DNA of 64,000 nt from Deltaproteobacteria bacterium (lineage in GTDB: Bacteria; UBA10199; DSSB01; JACPFA01). The translations under genes were made by a program, and so were the position numbers. Shown piece after piece: positions 32,701-39,680 of the stretch. The stretch lies in NCBI GenBank assembly GCA_016183235.1, contig JACPFA010000014.1, forward strand, positions 62,001 to 126,000, given 5' to 3'. The notes beneath the pieces were generated by a model. The model was given only the letters and a program-made list of their open reading frames with translations, did no database searches and was not told where the DNA came from. The stretch's first letter is position 1, and every line of letters begins with the position of its first letter.

Positions 32701-33519
32701 GATACGAATGATGTCACTTGCCTGGGTTAGGCGTTGCGAAGGATCTTTTTGCACCAATCGGGCAATGATTTCCACCACCCCGCGGGGGGTGTCCCCTTGC
32801 CGTAAGGGCTCAAGATCGATTTTTTCGAAAGTCAGTTTTTCCAAATAGTCAGCAAAGCGCCCCTGTTGCTCGGCTGGAAGCTTACCCAAGGCCATTTCGT
32901 AAAAAACCACGCCCAAGGAATAAAGATCGGCCCGATGATCATAGGCCTTGCCTTGCAAAATTTCAGGGGCCATGGTGTCAAGGCTCCCCACGGGGGTCGA
33001 ACCAAGCGCCTGTGTTGACAACAGGGTAGCCAAACCAAAATCGATGACCTTTAACTGTAAACGATTCTTTTCATCCGCTTCGTTTTCACGGTGAATCTTC
33101 CCCACCAAGATATTGTGGGTTTTAAGGTCGCGATGGATGACATGTTGATCGTGTAAATACTGCAAGGCCCATGCTGCCTGAACGATGAGCCTAAATACAG
33201 CGTTCCAATCGCGCACCTTGGCTTCACTGACGATATCGGAGCCTTCGACATACTCAGAACTATAGTAGAGACGGTCGCCATCCTGGCCATAATCATACAG
33301 ACGAGCCACATGAGGATGGTCGAGCCCTTGGAGCAAGCGGCATTCTTGCTGAAAGGCCCGAAACTTGGCCGAATCCATGGCGGGTAAAGTAAGGATCTTC
33401 AAGGCCACTACTAGTGATTTTTTAGAACAGTCTTTGGCAAGCCAAACCTCTCCTCCTGCACCTTTGCCTAATTCCCTAATTATTTCATAGCGATTAGCTA
33501 TAAGCTGAGTTTTAATCAT
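29713..33519 (-). CDS. Ser/Thr kinase-TPR-GAF-sigma54 activator fusion
   Basis: The 1268-residue product joins two signalling systems. The Hanks-type kinase (residues 8-275) has loop GKGAGGEV, VALKIL with the lysine, VIHRDLKTHNIL and VIDFGLATLL, all intact. About nine TPR-like units fill residues 310-700. A GAF domain (about 760-905) and a linking coiled coil follow. The sigma54 AAA+ domain (about 965-1195) has GETGTGKELLAQAIHYHG, the loop GSFTGA in place of GAFTGA, and GGTLFLDEVGDM. A Fis-type HTH (GNKVRAAKLLKIGRRTLYTK) ends it. It should activate sigma54 promoters, under control of phosphorylation and a GAF ligand. Two such promoters lie just upstream on the other strand. Confidence 0.95.
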   Translation of the reverse strand: MIKTQLIANRYEIIRELGKGAGGEVWLAKDCSKKSLVVALKILTLPAMDSAKFRAFQQECRLLQGLDHPHVARLYDYGQDGDRLYYSSEYVEGSDIVSEAKVRDWNAVFRLIVQAAWALQYLHDQHVIHRDLKTHNILVGKIHRENEADEKNRLQLKVIDFGLATLLSTQALGSTPVGSLDTMAPEILQGKAYDHRADLYSLGVVFYEMALGKLPAEQQGRFADYLEKLTFEKIDLEPLRQGDTPRGVVEIIARLVQKDPSQRLTQASDIIRILNEYEKETFPLVWAPPSSPQTTTHKKQKSYPVSLSSTEALQELQRLARSGDKTGAWAFAEPYLQQIHAWKNKQEVEDFFASAIHGLIEQGRFVEAQNCLRQMQNHPLLVGKPSLESELMRVDLACHQGHLALTEEILAKIPSGWFEEAPFEKRTRYEHFSALVAQAKKDFSKAVQHYAAAAKWAAKAERKDNEASLLANAGTLQFDQGNWQEAYQLFQQALTLARELDHKTLVATLTNNLGNIYLYFGRWSEAEQAFSESLQLAQREDLKPLQAYNLYLLSVSEEGKGNWEQVKRYLDQALAYAMSLQDAQPILQALLARGYFELHQCDFNTCHKTLAELRFRATTASQRHYLLQADWLEAKLRTAQGRVEDSQIDQWLQEVKEDANQRGMHISLWQMYVDSAELAFARGNWQAAQHDYETALKILNKLSLKVPGEFRESFFRDRKKEKVKAALRKFEVEPKPIEEEPMEFPFQKWIQINRRLLVRQGLDPLLAEILDAAIELTDAERGFVIHSERQAFEVRAARNLDRETLQKEEEKFSYTIAQEVMHKGAPVVVFDAQQDERFSLAQSVLTLKLRSVLCVPLQSGSRTVGLIYLDNRFREGVFEKQHLSLIEALADQATLALEHARLHQENAEKIEELKKSKTLIETLNSRLQKDLGETSANLEAMKENLKRQNEEIALCYTYDKIIGESAAIKNVLKTIDRMMDSDINVFLHGETGTGKELLAQAIHYHGPRKHGPFIAENCTALSETLLESELFGHTKGSFTGAHTDKIGLFEMAHGGTLFLDEVGDMGLSMQAKLLRVIQEGEVRPVGAKDYRKVEVRLISASNKDLKELMAQGKFRQDLYYRIKGIQINLPSLRERREDIPLLIGYFLAEEAKKAKAKKVKISKEALKILMDYDWPGNIRELQNEIHRAIAMGASKISVDLLSSHLREVRHETLSKKGLDGLIAELERQTILDAMKKSRGNKVRAAKLLKIGRRTLYTKLSLYGIDAES

Positions 33520-33530
33520 CTATTAACGAT

Positions 33531-33544
33531 TGTATCAAAACTGA
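33531..33544. promoter_or_regulatory. Partial activator box near kinase start
   Basis: TGTATCAAAACTGA lies 12 bp before the kinase-regulator start codon and shares TGTATCAAA with the two full boxes at 33596 and 34403. It may mediate autoregulation. Confidence 0.35.
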
Positions 33545-33595
33545 ACATAATTTGAATCAAAAAAATGGAAACTCAGCGATCAAAGGCTCCACTTT

Positions 33596-33619
33596 TGTAT
33601 CAAAGTGAGTCATTTTTTG
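33596..33619 (+). promoter_or_regulatory. Upstream activator box (UAS), copy 1
   Basis: A 24-bp sequence beginning TGTATCAAAGTGAGTCATTT and ending TTTG is identical to 34403-34426. It lies 128 bp upstream of the -24 GG of the sigma54 promoter at 33723. It is a likely binding site of the Fis HTH of the kinase fusion. Confidence 0.65.
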
Positions 33620-33722
33620 CTTGCCTGCCTGCTGCGAAGAAACTTTGTCTGTCTGATCTTGTATTGGTTAACTTCCTGAAAATACTATCTATTTAAAAAA
33701 ATATTTTGAAACCACCACACTC

Positions 33723-33738
33723 TGGCAAGGTATTTGCT
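33723..33738 (+). promoter_or_regulatory. Sigma54 promoter of gene at 33812
   Basis: TGGCAAGGTATTTGCT matches the -24/-12 consensus TGGCAC-N5-TTGCW with one mismatch (A for C). GG (33724-33725) and GC (33736-33737) are 12 bp apart as required. Transcription would begin near 33749. Confidence 0.75.
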
Positions 33739-33811
33739 TTCCTTTCGGGAAGGAAGAAGGAAAGAGATGGGCCGTGAAAATGAAACTTAAAAATATTGAT
33801 GGAGGAAAGTT

Positions 33812-34366
33812 ATGGTGACGATATCAAAGAAGATACAAGGGCTGCTTCGTAGCGGGAATATAGAATCACTTCGGTGGAAAGAATCATGCGAGAAAAAAAA
33901 CGATTATGCACCCACCCCTCTTACTTTTGAGACACGTGAGATCAACTGCCACTTTCCACCTTTCACTGGTAGTAGCAACTCTAATAACATTCCTCGAGAA
34001 CGAGAATTGCTTGAAAAGATTTCGGGGTTCCCATTAGGGTTACATTATCGATTTTACCAATGGAGTAGTGTTGAACTCTCCTCTGAAAATGCCGAACTCA
34101 CCCCCGTCCAACACAAGAGCGCCTCTCTTGAATTTCAAACCATCGTTCCTGGCCCCAAAGATCTTCCATTCATCATCGCATCCATCCACGATAAAAACCT
34201 TAACGGCAAGGTCGAAGCCGGTGAATTTGGGTTGAGTGCCGTACAAGTAGGAGTCATATCGCCCAGACGCCTTATGACCATCACCCGTGCTGACTCTGAG
34301 AAGTTTCGCCAGCAAGCCGAGCTAAACTATCAATCAGCCCTTCGCGCAGCCGGATTGATCGAATAA
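33812..34366 (+). CDS. Hypothetical protein with EF-hand-like loop
   Basis: I do not recognise this 184-residue protein. It has no signal peptide or membrane segment. The loop HDKNLNGKVEAGEFG (about residues 128-142) fits the EF-hand Ca-binding pattern D-x-N-x-N-G-x-V-x-x-x-E. GGAGGA is 6 bases before the ATG. It is the first gene behind the sigma54 promoter at 33723 and probably a target of the divergent kinase-activator. The Cys in the N-terminal part and the preceding Arg/Lys do not suggest lipidation. Confidence 0.6.
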   Translation: MVTISKKIQGLLRSGNIESLRWKESCEKKNDYAPTPLTFETREINCHFPPFTGSSNSNNIPRERELLEKISGFPLGLHYRFYQWSSVELSSENAELTPVQHKSASLEFQTIVPGPKDLPFIIASIHDKNLNGKVEAGEFGLSAVQVGVISPRRLMTITRADSEKFRQQAELNYQSALRAAGLIE

Positions 34367-34402
34367 TCCCCCACTATAGTGTTAAGCGCATGATCCCACC
34401 CC

Positions 34403-34426
34403 TGTATCAAAGTGAGTCATTTTTTG
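34403..34426 (+). promoter_or_regulatory. Upstream activator box (UAS), copy 2
   Basis: Identical over 24 bp to the box at 33596-33619, and 126 bp upstream of the second -24 GG, nearly the same spacing as in copy 1. The DNA between box and promoter is also similar in the two places (AAAATACTAT followed by A/T tracts). Confidence 0.65.
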
Positions 34427-34527
34427 TTTGTCTGCCCGCTATGAGAAAGATTCATCACCAGATTTTTAATCTTATAACTTATTGAAAATACTATATATTT
34501 TAAAAAAATTTTCAAGTTGCCATACTT

Positions 34528-34543
34528 TGGCGAGATTTTTGCT
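34528..34543 (+). promoter_or_regulatory. Sigma54 promoter of gene at 34589
   Basis: TGGCGAGATTTTTGCT fits TGGCAC-N5-TTGCW with two mismatches in the -24 block. GG (34529-34530) and GC (34541-34542) are 12 bp apart. It lies 46 bp before the start codon of the beta-propeller gene. Confidence 0.7.
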
Positions 34544-34588
34544 CTTCTTTTTGGACAGAAAGAATAAGGGGCAAAAAGGAAATGACTT

Positions 34589-36835
34589 ATGAAAAGAAAC
34601 TATAAAAATATAAAACGAACCATGGTTTTGTTATTGGGTTTACTGGGGTTTTCTTTCCCAACCGCAGAGGCTCAGGTGACTTGGACACCTGATGGGCCCG
34701 AAGGTGGAGAGATAAAATTCCTTACCCATGATGGCCAGCAAACCCTATTTGCGGCCGGTGAAGGGGGTTATCTTTATCAACTCGACCTGCAAACCAACCC
34801 CGATCAATGGCAACGCCTTGGTCAGCCCATGTTAGGCAATATTCGTTCGATCGACATCGATGCGCAAACAGGTGTGGTTTATGTTGGGACAAGTTCGGGT
34901 CTGTTCAAAAAAACATTGCGTCAGCAGCAGAGTGATTGGGTGTCCCTTGCTCAGGAAACCTTAGGGGGTGAGGTCTACGCCGTCACTCACTCCAATCGTA
35001 AGATCTACGTGATTAAGAATGATGGAATCTTCCAACGAAGTACAGGCTACCTACAAGACCCTTGGCAGCCGCTTTCTTTACAGGGGCTACCCGCAGCACT
35101 CGACGCACAGAGGTTAATTTATGCAAAACCCTTTCTCTACCTTGCCACACATCAGCAGGGGATTTTTAGAAAAAATGTCCACGACTCAAGCCCTTGGGTG
35201 GAAGTAAGGGCTGCACCTGGTGAAGTGCAACCGTATAACGCCCATATTGTTGGGTTCAAGTTACACCTTAAAAATCGTCAACTTTACATCTGTGCCTCGA
35301 ATGGGTTGTACCGCAAGGACTTAAATAATCAGGATCTTCTAAGCCCACTAGAAAGGGTTTTTGATCGATCCTGTGACGCCTTTACTTTCGATCATCAGCT
35401 ACTTTTTGTCGCCAACGGTTCGGCAATTTTCAAAAAGGATCTTCGCAATGCCCAAGGCCAGTGGGAGCTAATCTCGTCGAATCGCGTTCTCGATCAAACG
35501 AATACCTTAATAGTTTTGTGGAACAAGCTCTATGCAGGAACAACGTCCGGTATTTACATGTTTGACCTGAATGATCCACCCGCAGGATGGACTGCCAAAA
35601 ATCGAGGGGTTCAAAGTCATTATATTCATACATTGCTCGATGTGCCATCGCATGGCCTATTCGCTGGAGGAGTCGACGGAACCATGTTTCAAAAGATTGG
35701 CCAAGGGCCTTGGCGCGCCTTCCCCACCTCAAACATACCATTTCGCTCTAGCATTCGTTCCCTTACTTATAGCGACTCTGTTCTCTATATAGGTACCTTC
35801 AATGATGGTGTCTTTGCTAAAAACCTAAACCTCCCTCTCAACCACCCCTATGAGCAGTGGAGACGAGTCGATACTCCAGCAAATCCCAGCACTTTAGGAA
35901 TCATCAATGCCCTTATTGTTTTTCACGGCCGCCTCTATGCAGGAACGGATCGTGGTATTTTTGAGAAAAACTTAAACAACCCACAAAGCCCTTGGCAACA
36001 ACACCAAATGCCACCAAATGATTTCAATCCAGCAAACCAAGAAGATCAAGGGGTGCTCACTTTTGCTGCTTCTCCTCAAACCCTTTATGTGGGAACCTCA
36101 GATGGAAAAATCTTGCAAAAAGATTTTTCACAAAATGGTGAGGCGGGAGCTTGGAGCGCTGTAGAAGATTTGCCAAACTTTCAAGGAGGGGTAACCCTGT
36201 TCGTTCGTCGTCTTTTATTTTCCGAAAATACCCTTTATGCCTTAACTTTTTATGGAATTTATCAAAAAGATCTTTCTGATGATCGAAACCCATGGCTACC
36301 TCTTGCCACTCACCCAGGCCTCGAATGTCAGACTACTTCGCTTGCCATTGCAAACCAAAGCCTTTACGTAAGCACCCTTTACTGCGGAATCTATCGTTTG
36401 CCCATCATCCCACAACAACAACCCCCTTGGTTAGGTGCGATTGACCCTTCCCTTCCACAAGATGCAGTGGTGCCGCATAAAGGATGGAACCAGGCCCCTC
36501 TGCAACCAAGTTTCATTGTGCCTCAAAGAGAAGATCAACCCTCACCGGAACCGTCACCTTCTCCTAAACCTCCACCTTTTCCAAACCCAACTCCACCCGT
36601 TCCAACATCCCCTGCAGCAAGCGTTTATCCTGCTTCTGGTATCAACGACCCCAATGTCGAAATTGCACCACCAGAGCCGATCCCACCATTGCAAGAAGAT
36701 CAAAACACAGGTGGCTCTGGCTCTTGTAGCCTCAACCTCAAAGAGTCTCCCACTTCTTCGACACAAGGCTTGCTTATTTTAGGGATGATCAACCTCGTTC
36801 TATTAGAAATTCTACTCTTAAAAAAAAGGCAATGA
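34589..36835 (+). CDS. Secreted beta-propeller with C-terminal anchor
   Basis: The 748-residue product has a signal peptide (about residues 1-29, ending AEAQ). Repeats of the type LYAGTDRGIFEKNLNNPQSP and VYVGTSSGLFKKTLRQ recur from residue 45 to 615. These are BNR/Ycf48-like propeller blades with a KDLxNPxxPW strand end. A Pro-rich linker (about 620-715) and a C-terminal tail follow: a GSGSC motif, hydrophobic GLLILGMINLVLLEILLL, then KKRQ. That tripartite end resembles protein-sorting tails, so it is probably a surface protein. Its promoter has the sigma54 form with an upstream box, and it is likely a target of the kinase-activator at 29713-33519. Confidence 0.75.
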   Translation: MKRNYKNIKRTMVLLLGLLGFSFPTAEAQVTWTPDGPEGGEIKFLTHDGQQTLFAAGEGGYLYQLDLQTNPDQWQRLGQPMLGNIRSIDIDAQTGVVYVGTSSGLFKKTLRQQQSDWVSLAQETLGGEVYAVTHSNRKIYVIKNDGIFQRSTGYLQDPWQPLSLQGLPAALDAQRLIYAKPFLYLATHQQGIFRKNVHDSSPWVEVRAAPGEVQPYNAHIVGFKLHLKNRQLYICASNGLYRKDLNNQDLLSPLERVFDRSCDAFTFDHQLLFVANGSAIFKKDLRNAQGQWELISSNRVLDQTNTLIVLWNKLYAGTTSGIYMFDLNDPPAGWTAKNRGVQSHYIHTLLDVPSHGLFAGGVDGTMFQKIGQGPWRAFPTSNIPFRSSIRSLTYSDSVLYIGTFNDGVFAKNLNLPLNHPYEQWRRVDTPANPSTLGIINALIVFHGRLYAGTDRGIFEKNLNNPQSPWQQHQMPPNDFNPANQEDQGVLTFAASPQTLYVGTSDGKILQKDFSQNGEAGAWSAVEDLPNFQGGVTLFVRRLLFSENTLYALTFYGIYQKDLSDDRNPWLPLATHPGLECQTTSLAIANQSLYVSTLYCGIYRLPIIPQQQPPWLGAIDPSLPQDAVVPHKGWNQAPLQPSFIVPQREDQPSPEPSPSPKPPPFPNPTPPVPTSPAASVYPASGINDPNVEIAPPEPIPPLQEDQNTGGSGSCSLNLKESPTSSTQGLLILGMINLVLLEILLLKKRQ

Positions 36836-36852
36836 GCTATGAACCTAAAAAC

Positions 36853-37026
36853 GGCAGTTGACGGTATGTTTCTTCGGATTCTTCTGAAATAACGCACGGT
36901 TGCGAACCCTGCACCAGTAGGGCGAAGCAATCCGACCGAAGGTCGTCCTGAGGCTTTAGCCGAAGGACCCGCTTAAGCTCGTAATAAGCTCGTAATGACA
37001 AACAGGCAATTTCAACTGCCTTTTTT
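36853..37026 (+). terminator. Terminator stem split by repeat insertion
   Basis: GGCAGTTGA (36853-36861) and TCAACTGCC (37012-37020) are perfect 9-bp inverted arms, and TTTTTT follows the second arm (37021-37026). Together they make a rho-independent terminator for the propeller gene. Between them lie 150 bp containing repeat modules (GCGAAGCAATCCGACCGAAG and AGCTCGTAATGACA). A short alternative stem AGGCA/TGCCT near 37003 could still terminate. Confidence 0.6.
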
Positions 37027-37115
37027 ATGATAAATATACATTGAATATGTAAATAATTGTAAACTTAATATAATTAAATACGATAAGTACTACTTTATGG
37101 AAAATACTGAAAATT

Positions 37116-38585
37116 ATGGCCCTTTATCTTTGTAACTCACAAACCCGTACTTGTGTATCTTCAACAGCAGATCCAACAACTATATGTAATGACTTGGGAA
37201 AATACCAAAGAGTCATGTTTGATGATGCCATAACAGACCCCCATGGTTATCATAAAGCACTGCGGGAACTAGAGTGGCTTTGTCACTTTCACCCTGAAAC
37301 AGGCATAGAGCAAGACTATTTTCGTAAAAGAACACAAGCCATAACCCCCTTTCTAAATAAAGGGTTTGAACAGGCAAACGAAGCTGGGGGGGCTGAACAA
37401 AGGCAAAAAATAGGCACTGTGTTACGGTGGACATCTGTTGCGCTTTTCAATAAGGATCCTGGCCCTAAAAAAATTTCTTATCTCGTTGATGCCCCAGAGA
37501 TCCTATCTTATGGGCTTCAGATCATGGTCAAAGGCTTGATTGACAGTTTAAAAAATGCGACCGAGTATGGGACCAGACATCCGGAAAGACCTCTTGCCAC
37601 ACTAGGACACTTCTTATATCAGATGGGAGAAGCAATTTGGTATTCCCGCACATCTTATGAAGGTGGCCGTGGAGAGGTAGCCTATGCCGTCTCTCATCGA
37701 GGGGAAATGTCCCATCAAGAATACATTCAACGCTTAACCGAAGGGGCTTTAGGGATTGCTGCCCCTGCCTTTGCTGTGGCAAGTATAGCGTTACCCTTAA
37801 AGTTTAAAATTCCAGGCTCTTTCATGCCTCCTCCCTTGGCAGAACTTGTTGGAGTGGGCCCCACCCCTCTCGTGGCTACAACCACGAGCATTCCTCTTTT
37901 ACGTCCTGGAATTTCACTGATTAGCATTGTCACGCCTGACGGAATAGGAGGTCGAGGAGACACCGCGCAAACAATCGCTGAGACCGACAGAAAAATCGAA
38001 CAATTAAAAGAAGAAAAAAGGCGATTGCTCGATGACAGTGACGATTTTGCTGCGAACGGCGATGAAGACACCGCTAATAGACTCAAACTTAGAATCGATG
38101 CTATCGATCAAGCACTCGAAGAATTATATGCCCAGAGCGCTTATGCAGTGCATGGACATGACAAAAAAAGCCCTACCCCTCACGACGATCCACAAGCTCT
38201 CCGAAAAAAGATGAAAGAACGATTAGAGGCAACAAGGGAAGAATTAGCACGACGTTTACACGCAGCAGGGGCTAAAATGGAAAAACTTTGGGAAACACAC
38301 CCGGCTGAAGAAGGCCCATTAGCCATTTTTGAAGATGAGATTCAACCCATAAAAGATGAACTAGAATCCATCAGGCAAAGACTCGAGGCTCTCAGCCGGC
38401 AAGATGCCATCGAAACTGCACCTGCACCCGTTAAGGAAGGAACAGGCAATCCCTCAACCCATAACAAAACAGGGGGCAAATTAGAGCGGCTTCAAGAAGC
38501 TTACTATGACGCAATTAAAGCAAATGGTCATAAAACCGCTGAACGGTTACAGAGAGAGATCGAAGCGCTAAAGGCTCAAATATGA
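37116..38585 (+). CDS. Hypothetical protein with coiled-coil half
   Basis: I do not recognise this 489-residue protein. The N-terminal 200 residues are helical with several Cys (LYLCNSQTRTCV at the start); no signal peptide is visible. A hydrophobic Gly/Ala/Pro-rich stretch (about 205-275) could enter a membrane. From about residue 285 the chain is charged and coiled-coil (DRKIEQLKEEKRRLL, KERLEATREELARRLHAAGA). A host-interacting or effector-like protein is possible, but no motif proves it. It lies after the split terminator and before the haloalkane dehalogenase gene. Confidence 0.5.
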   Translation: MALYLCNSQTRTCVSSTADPTTICNDLGKYQRVMFDDAITDPHGYHKALRELEWLCHFHPETGIEQDYFRKRTQAITPFLNKGFEQANEAGGAEQRQKIGTVLRWTSVALFNKDPGPKKISYLVDAPEILSYGLQIMVKGLIDSLKNATEYGTRHPERPLATLGHFLYQMGEAIWYSRTSYEGGRGEVAYAVSHRGEMSHQEYIQRLTEGALGIAAPAFAVASIALPLKFKIPGSFMPPPLAELVGVGPTPLVATTTSIPLLRPGISLISIVTPDGIGGRGDTAQTIAETDRKIEQLKEEKRRLLDDSDDFAANGDEDTANRLKLRIDAIDQALEELYAQSAYAVHGHDKKSPTPHDDPQALRKKMKERLEATREELARRLHAAGAKMEKLWETHPAEEGPLAIFEDEIQPIKDELESIRQRLEALSRQDAIETAPAPVKEGTGNPSTHNKTGGKLERLQEAYYDAIKANGHKTAERLQREIEALKAQI

Positions 38586-38591
38586 CATCTT

Positions 38592-38617
38592 GATCATGAT
38601 CAGAGATCATGATCAGA
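38592..38617. repeat. 13-bp tandem palindromic repeat
   Basis: GATCATGATCAGA occurs twice in tandem (38592-38604 and 38605-38617). The first unit, with the preceding T, contains the perfect palindrome TGATCATGATCA. It lies in the 90-bp gap before the dehalogenase gene. Confidence 0.6.
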
Positions 38618-38675
38618 GATAAGGGTAATATTCCCATCGATGACCTTCATCGGAAATATCTAAGGGTAGGAATGA

Positions 38676-39680
38676 TTGAAAAATCAAAACCGCAAAATAT
38701 TAAGAACACCTGATCGTTGTTTTGAAAACTTGCCAGGTTATCCTTTTACACCCCATTATCTTGAATGTGATGGTTTGCGCATCCATTATGTAGAGGAAGG
38801 GCCGTGCAACGCAGCACCTATCTTGTTAATGCACGGAGAGCCCACTTGGAGCTATCTCTATCGCAGCATGATCCCCATTCTTGCAAAAGCAGGGCTGCGT
38901 GTCATTGCCCCCGATCTCGTAGGGTTTGGACGTTCCGATAAATTCGCCCAAGAACAAGATTACTCTTATGCCCACCAAGTTGCCGTGTTTACCGAATTTG
39001 TGCGAAAACTCGACCTTTTTAATATCACGCTTTTTTGCCAAGATTGGGGAGGCTTGATTGGCCTTCGCGTTGTGGCCAATGAACCCAATCGCTTTGCACG
39101 AATTATTGTGGCTAACACCAGCCTGCCCGATGCCAACACGATCATGGCACGAATTAACCCTGTTTTACTTCGCATGATGGTAAGGCTTCAGGGCAAGGTC
39201 TCCCTTGATGAAATCGGCAAACATGCCACACGTTATTCCTTACGACCGTTTATTCGCTGGGTCGCCTATTCGAAAACCAGTGAAGATTTCCCCGTAGGAG
39301 ATATTATTCAAAAAGGCACGGTCCGCACACTTCCATCCAAAGTGCTAGCCGCCTACGAGGCACCATTTCCGGATGAAAGCTACAAGGTAGGGATACGGAG
39401 AATGCCCAGCCTCGTGCCCACTCAATTAAAAGAAAATCGCAAAGTGTGGAAAGAAATTTTCTCGCATTGGAACAAACCCTTTTTGACAGCGTTCAGTGAC
39501 AGTGACCTCATCACACGCGGCATTGAAAAAATCTTTCAGTCGCGCATACCCGGGGCACGCAACCAAAACCACGTCACCATCCAACAAGCGGGTCATTTTC
39601 TACAAGAAGATAAGGGAGAACTGCTGGCACAGGTTATTTTGAACTGGATCCCCCGCCCCCATTACGGATTCAATAACTGA
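38676..39680 (+). CDS. Haloalkane dehalogenase (subfamily I-like)
   Basis: The 334-residue alpha/beta hydrolase resembles DhlA. It begins RTPDRCFENLPGYPFTPHYL, has the oxyanion segment MHGEPTWSYLYRSMIP, and the nucleophile elbow FCQDWGGLIGLR with Asp 123 and the halide-binding Trp 124. A later Asp (FSDSDLITRG) and the His in QAGHFLQED complete the triad. It would hydrolyse C-halogen bonds to alcohol and halide; the natural substrate is unknown. The start is TTG at 38676 with GGTAGG upstream, since the nearby ATG is in another frame. The 3' end overlaps alaS tail-to-tail by 19 bp. Confidence 0.88.
   Translation: MKNQNRKILRTPDRCFENLPGYPFTPHYLECDGLRIHYVEEGPCNAAPILLMHGEPTWSYLYRSMIPILAKAGLRVIAPDLVGFGRSDKFAQEQDYSYAHQVAVFTEFVRKLDLFNITLFCQDWGGLIGLRVVANEPNRFARIIVANTSLPDANTIMARINPVLLRMMVRLQGKVSLDEIGKHATRYSLRPFIRWVAYSKTSEDFPVGDIIQKGTVRTLPSKVLAAYEAPFPDESYKVGIRRMPSLVPTQLKENRKVWKEIFSHWNKPFLTAFSDSDLITRGIEKIFQSRIPGARNQNHVTIQQAGHFLQEDKGELLAQVILNWIPRPHYGFNN

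Noticed and set aside
38592-38617. Regulatory operator for the dehalogenase
   Set aside because: The tandem GATCATGATCAGA is kept as a repeat only; nothing ties it to a regulator.
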